This document shows, in pieces, positions 61,523-64,000 of a DNA stretch of 64,000 nucleotides (position 1 is the stretch's first letter; each line of letters opens with the position of its first letter). Below the pieces are notes generated by a model, which had not been told where the DNA came from, ran no database searches, and saw only the letters and a list, made by a program, of their open reading frames with translations. The translations under genes and the position numbers were made by a program. Origin of the DNA: Paenibacillus castaneae (GTDB taxonomy: Bacteria > Bacillota > Bacilli > Paenibacillales > Paenibacillaceae); the NCBI RefSeq assembly GCF_002884445.1, contig NZ_KZ614144.1:3392094-3456093 (forward strand). The letters run 5' to 3'.

Positions 61523-61551
61523 AGTATAGCATAGTAAAAAACAAAACACAA
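61523..61551 (-). promoter_or_regulatory. Sigma-A-type promoter of the csp gene
   Basis: On the minus strand TTGTGT (61551-61546), a 17-base spacer and TATACT (61528-61523) form a near-consensus sigma-A promoter. It places transcription start near 61516, giving a leader of about 126 bases. Confidence 0.7.
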
Positions 61552-61704
61552 GCGATAATGAAGAACTATTATTTTCGTACCAATCCACTCTTCTTCCGCC
61601 GCTAAGAATCATGCTTGTACGTTTTTCTGTATCGTTTATAATGAACTCAAATATGGGTATATTAAACCCATTATAAAGATTTTACAATAAGGGAGTGTAC
61701 TTGG

Positions 61705-62949
61705 ATGAAACAACGAAAGATGATAATGCTAACCGTAGTGCTCATCTGTTGTATGTTAGCAGCCTGCAGTAGAAATGCAAATGTAAACAATGGAATAACT
61801 ACGCCAAGCACAAGCGCCTCCCCTTCAATTGAACCAACTTCATCTCCTGAACCAACCGATCCGATTAAAGACCAAATAGCCAACATGTCCCTTGATGAAA
61901 AAATTGGTCAGATGGTCATTGTAGGATTAGACGGCACGATCATGCAAGCGGAAGCCAAGAAAATGATCGACAACTATCATGTCGGCGGCTTCATATTATA
62001 TAAGGATAATATTGCAGATGCTCCACAAACGCTGGCCCTGCTTAATCAATTAAAAGCTCAAAACAAAACAAATCAAGCTCCTTTGTGGTTAAGCATTGAT
62101 CAAGAGGGTGGTAAAGTTAGCCGCATGCCTGATGAATTCATGAAGCTTCCGGCTGCACTGGAAATAGGAAAAAAGAATAATACACAATATACGCATCAAA
62201 TCGGACTAGCTTTAGGAAATATGGTACACGCTCTAGGCTTCAATATGGATTTCGCGCCTGTTCTCGATATTAACAGCAATCCCAAAAATCCGGTTATTGG
62301 GAATCGTTCATTCGGGACTAATCCGGATACCGTGATCAAGCATGCCATTGAAACGATGACCGCCATCCAATCTACCGGAGTGGCAGCTGTCGTGAAGCAT
62401 TTTCCCGGCCATGGCGATACATCAGTTGATTCCCATCTGGAGCTGCCAGTCGTGCATAAAAGCTTAAAAGAGCTTAAATCATTTGAGCTTCTGCCATTCA
62501 TCGAAGCTGCTGAGCAGAATGCTGATGCTGTCATGATTGCGCATTTGCTTATCCCTAGCATAGATAATCAGAATCCCGCTTCCCTATCCAAAAAGATCAT
62601 TACGGATTTGTTAAGAGACGAACTCCATTACGACGGCGTTGTTATTACCGATGACATGACGATGGGCGGTATTACAAAGCATAATGATATTGGTGATGCT
62701 GCAGTTCGTTCTGTATTAGCGGGTACCGATATTTTACTTGTTGGACATGACTATAAGCAGCAAACCGCTGTTCTTGAAGCATTGAAGAAAAGTGTAACCG
62801 ACGGAGCGGTTAGTGTCAGCAGGCTGGATGATAGTATTTATCGCAATCTGAAGTTGAAAATGAAATATGAACTGAACGATTCCGCTGTTAAGAGCATTGA
62901 CGTTAAGGCAATAAATGAACAAATTAAAGCTGCATTAGCCAGTAAATAA
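61705..62949 (+). CDS. nagZ: Beta-N-acetylhexosaminidase lipoprotein (GH3, NagZ-like)
   Basis: The 414-residue protein has a lipoprotein signal ending AAC (VVLICCMLAAC, Cys16) and a Ser/Thr/Pro-rich linker (about 20-52). The GH3 domain has SIDQEGGKVSR, the catalytic KHFPGHGDTSVDSH near residue 231 (His/Asp dyad) and the nucleophile Asp in ITDDMTMGG near 313. It lacks the C-terminal GH3 domain, as in NagZ. It should remove GlcNAc from muropeptides outside the cell. GGGAG precedes ATG. Confidence 0.92.
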   Translation: MKQRKMIMLTVVLICCMLAACSRNANVNNGITTPSTSASPSIEPTSSPEPTDPIKDQIANMSLDEKIGQMVIVGLDGTIMQAEAKKMIDNYHVGGFILYKDNIADAPQTLALLNQLKAQNKTNQAPLWLSIDQEGGKVSRMPDEFMKLPAALEIGKKNNTQYTHQIGLALGNMVHALGFNMDFAPVLDINSNPKNPVIGNRSFGTNPDTVIKHAIETMTAIQSTGVAAVVKHFPGHGDTSVDSHLELPVVHKSLKELKSFELLPFIEAAEQNADAVMIAHLLIPSIDNQNPASLSKKIITDLLRDELHYDGVVITDDMTMGGITKHNDIGDAAVRSVLAGTDILLVGHDYKQQTAVLEALKKSVTDGAVSVSRLDDSIYRNLKLKMKYELNDSAVKSIDVKAINEQIKAALASK

Positions 62950-62951
62950 AA

Positions 62952-63009
62952 AATAGAGCCCTCCCTCAAAGAAGGTTTGTATACAACCTGTTTGAAAGAG
63001 AGCTCTATT
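62952..63009. terminator. Long imperfect bidirectional terminator
   Basis: AATAGAGC (62952-62959) pairs with GCTCTATT (63002-63009), with further pairing of CTCAAA/TTTGAAAGAG inside. It separates convergent nagZ and fabI genes. Confidence 0.7.
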
Positions 63010-63048
63010 GGATTATTTTGAGATTGCAACAACGTGCCCTATAAAGGC

Positions 63049-63825
63049 TTACAAGCCCATAATATGATAACCAGCATCCACATGAAGCACCTCACCGGTT
63101 ACCCCTCTGGATAAATGACTGAGCAAGAACATTGTGGCATCGCCTACTTCATCTTGGTCAATCTGGCGGCGAAGCGGAGCTTTCTCTTCAATTGTAGACA
63201 AGATGTCATTAAAGCCTGATACACCCTTAGCTGCAAGAGTACGGATCGGACCCGCAGATACTGCATTTACACGAATGCCGTACTTCCCTAAATCCTCTGC
63301 CAAATACATGACGCTTGCTTCCAGCGCAGCTTTCGCTACGCCCATAACATTGTAGTTTTTCACGACACGCTCAGCACCAATATACGTTTGAGTAACGATA
63401 CCGCCGCCTTCCGCCATCAATTTTTTCGCTTCACGGGCAACGGCTACTAAGGAATACGAGCTTGAGTTTTGTGCAAGCAAATAGCCCTCCCTCGTCGTAT
63501 TCAAATATTCACCTTGAAGCTCGTCCTTTTCGGCGAAAGCTACCGAATGCACGACACCATGAATAATTCCTGTCGTTTTTTCGATTTCAGCGAAAGCTGC
63601 TACTACGCTGTTGTCATCGAGCACATCACAAGATACGGTTTGCAACGCATCGATGCCATGCTGATCAAGAAGCTTCTTAAGTTTTTCTAAAGATCTATCT
63701 TTACGGTATGTGAATATAAGCTTGGCGCCTTGATTATGAAGTGACTTCGCTACTCCCCAGGCAATGCTTCGATCATTTGCTACACCCATAATTACGATTA
63801 CTTTATTTTGCATTAAGTTTGACAT
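63049..63825 (-). CDS. fabI: Enoyl-[acyl-carrier-protein] reductase (NADH), FabI
   Basis: The 258-residue SDR-fold enzyme catalyses the last reduction of each fatty-acid elongation cycle. Diagnostic features are the divergent cofactor loop MGVANDRSIAWGVAKSL near residues 13-29 and the FabI active site YIGAERVVKNYNVMGVAKAAL, with the Tyr-x6-Lys pair YNVMGVAK. SAGPIRTLAAKGVSGF is also typical. This is the triclosan-type FabI. GGAGG lies 6 bases before ATG 63825. It is monocistronic. Confidence 0.96.
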   Translation of the reverse strand: MSNLMQNKVIVIMGVANDRSIAWGVAKSLHNQGAKLIFTYRKDRSLEKLKKLLDQHGIDALQTVSCDVLDDNSVVAAFAEIEKTTGIIHGVVHSVAFAEKDELQGEYLNTTREGYLLAQNSSSYSLVAVAREAKKLMAEGGGIVTQTYIGAERVVKNYNVMGVAKAALEASVMYLAEDLGKYGIRVNAVSAGPIRTLAAKGVSGFNDILSTIEEKAPLRRQIDQDEVGDATMFLLSHLSRGVTGEVLHVDAGYHIMGL

Positions 63826-63872
63826 GCTGTTCCTCCTAGTTGTTCATCACATCTTATCATACTCTATAATGG

Positions 63873-63888
63873 CACTATCCTATACTAA
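63873..63888 (-). promoter_or_regulatory. Weak FapR-like site upstream of fabI
   Basis: On the minus strand TTAGTATAGGATAGTG partly resembles the FapR box TTAGTACCNGGTACTAA that controls fabI in Bacillus. Only the left half matches well. A -10-like TATGAT follows closer to the gene. The match is suggestive only. Confidence 0.3.
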
Positions 63889-64000
63889 ACGATAACCTTA
63901 GATGGATTCAACCATAGGTATTACGAAATTATTGCTTCTTCTCTAATCTCATATTCGTATAATACGAATGGAAACTGGCTTTTTTCCAAAAATTCATGCC

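Overview
The window looks like a chromosomal segment of a low-to-moderate GC Bacillota, most likely Paenibacillus or a close relative. The evidence is strong GGAGG ribosome sites, frequent GTG/TTG starts, a YdjO/cold-shock pair, a BmrCD-type ABC exporter, FabI, BlaI/M56 and LexA/Fur-type boxes, and many AraC regulators. All family assignments were made by reading motifs; no database search was run. No rRNA, tRNA or CRISPR array was recognised.

Layout. 0-4 kb: an ECF sigma/anti-sigma pair follows two exported cupredoxin proteins. 4-10.5 kb: two PhyH dioxygenase/AraC pairs flank a small VOC/GNAT operon and an ankyrin protein. 10.5-15.6 kb: two hexapeptide acetyltransferases, a damaged P-loop kinase, a MATE exporter and a divergent AraC gene. 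15.6-17.2 kb: an IS110-family element whose 5' non-coding end may encode a bridge RNA. 17-29 kb: an accessory block of mostly solitary minus-strand genes (RibD-like reductase, methyltransferase, broken kinases, AraC-GyrI, DJ-1-like, VOC, MFS, aldo/keto reductase, HAD, heme-monooxygenase-like). Many of their 3' ends carry a related ~25-bp repeat next to a terminator. 29-33.5 kb: a heterodimeric ABC exporter, a small His-rich gene and a double GTATAC palindrome. 33.6-40.6 kb: a tightly overlapping AraC/methyltransferase/lipoprotein operon, a BlaI-M56 system sharing its operator type with a DUF3105 gene, and an ABC-F ATPase. 40.7-42.5 kb: two very small genes and an alkA-type glycosylase around two LexA-like boxes. 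42.5-57.5 kb: a thioesterase, IMPase-like protein, Fur-box siderophore-binding lipoprotein and many single-domain enzymes, including a eukaryote-type HisA, plus several frameshifted genes. 57.5-64 kb: an APH kinase, aldo/keto reductase, YdjO, cold-shock protein with a structured leader, a NagZ-like lipoprotein and FabI.

Two themes recur. First, damaged genes are common: VOC, FlaR-like kinase, zeta/AAA-like kinase, MFS, second kinase remnant, HAD, copper-amine-oxidase-domain protein and HD-domain protein. Several carry a single identifiable lesion. Second, regulation is readable in places: LexA, Fur, BlaI, TetR-type and GTATAC palindromes sit beside plausible targets. The observations most worth following are the repeat/terminator modules, the IS110 leader RNA, the SOS-box small membrane protein, the shared BlaI-type operators, and the eukaryote-type hisA.
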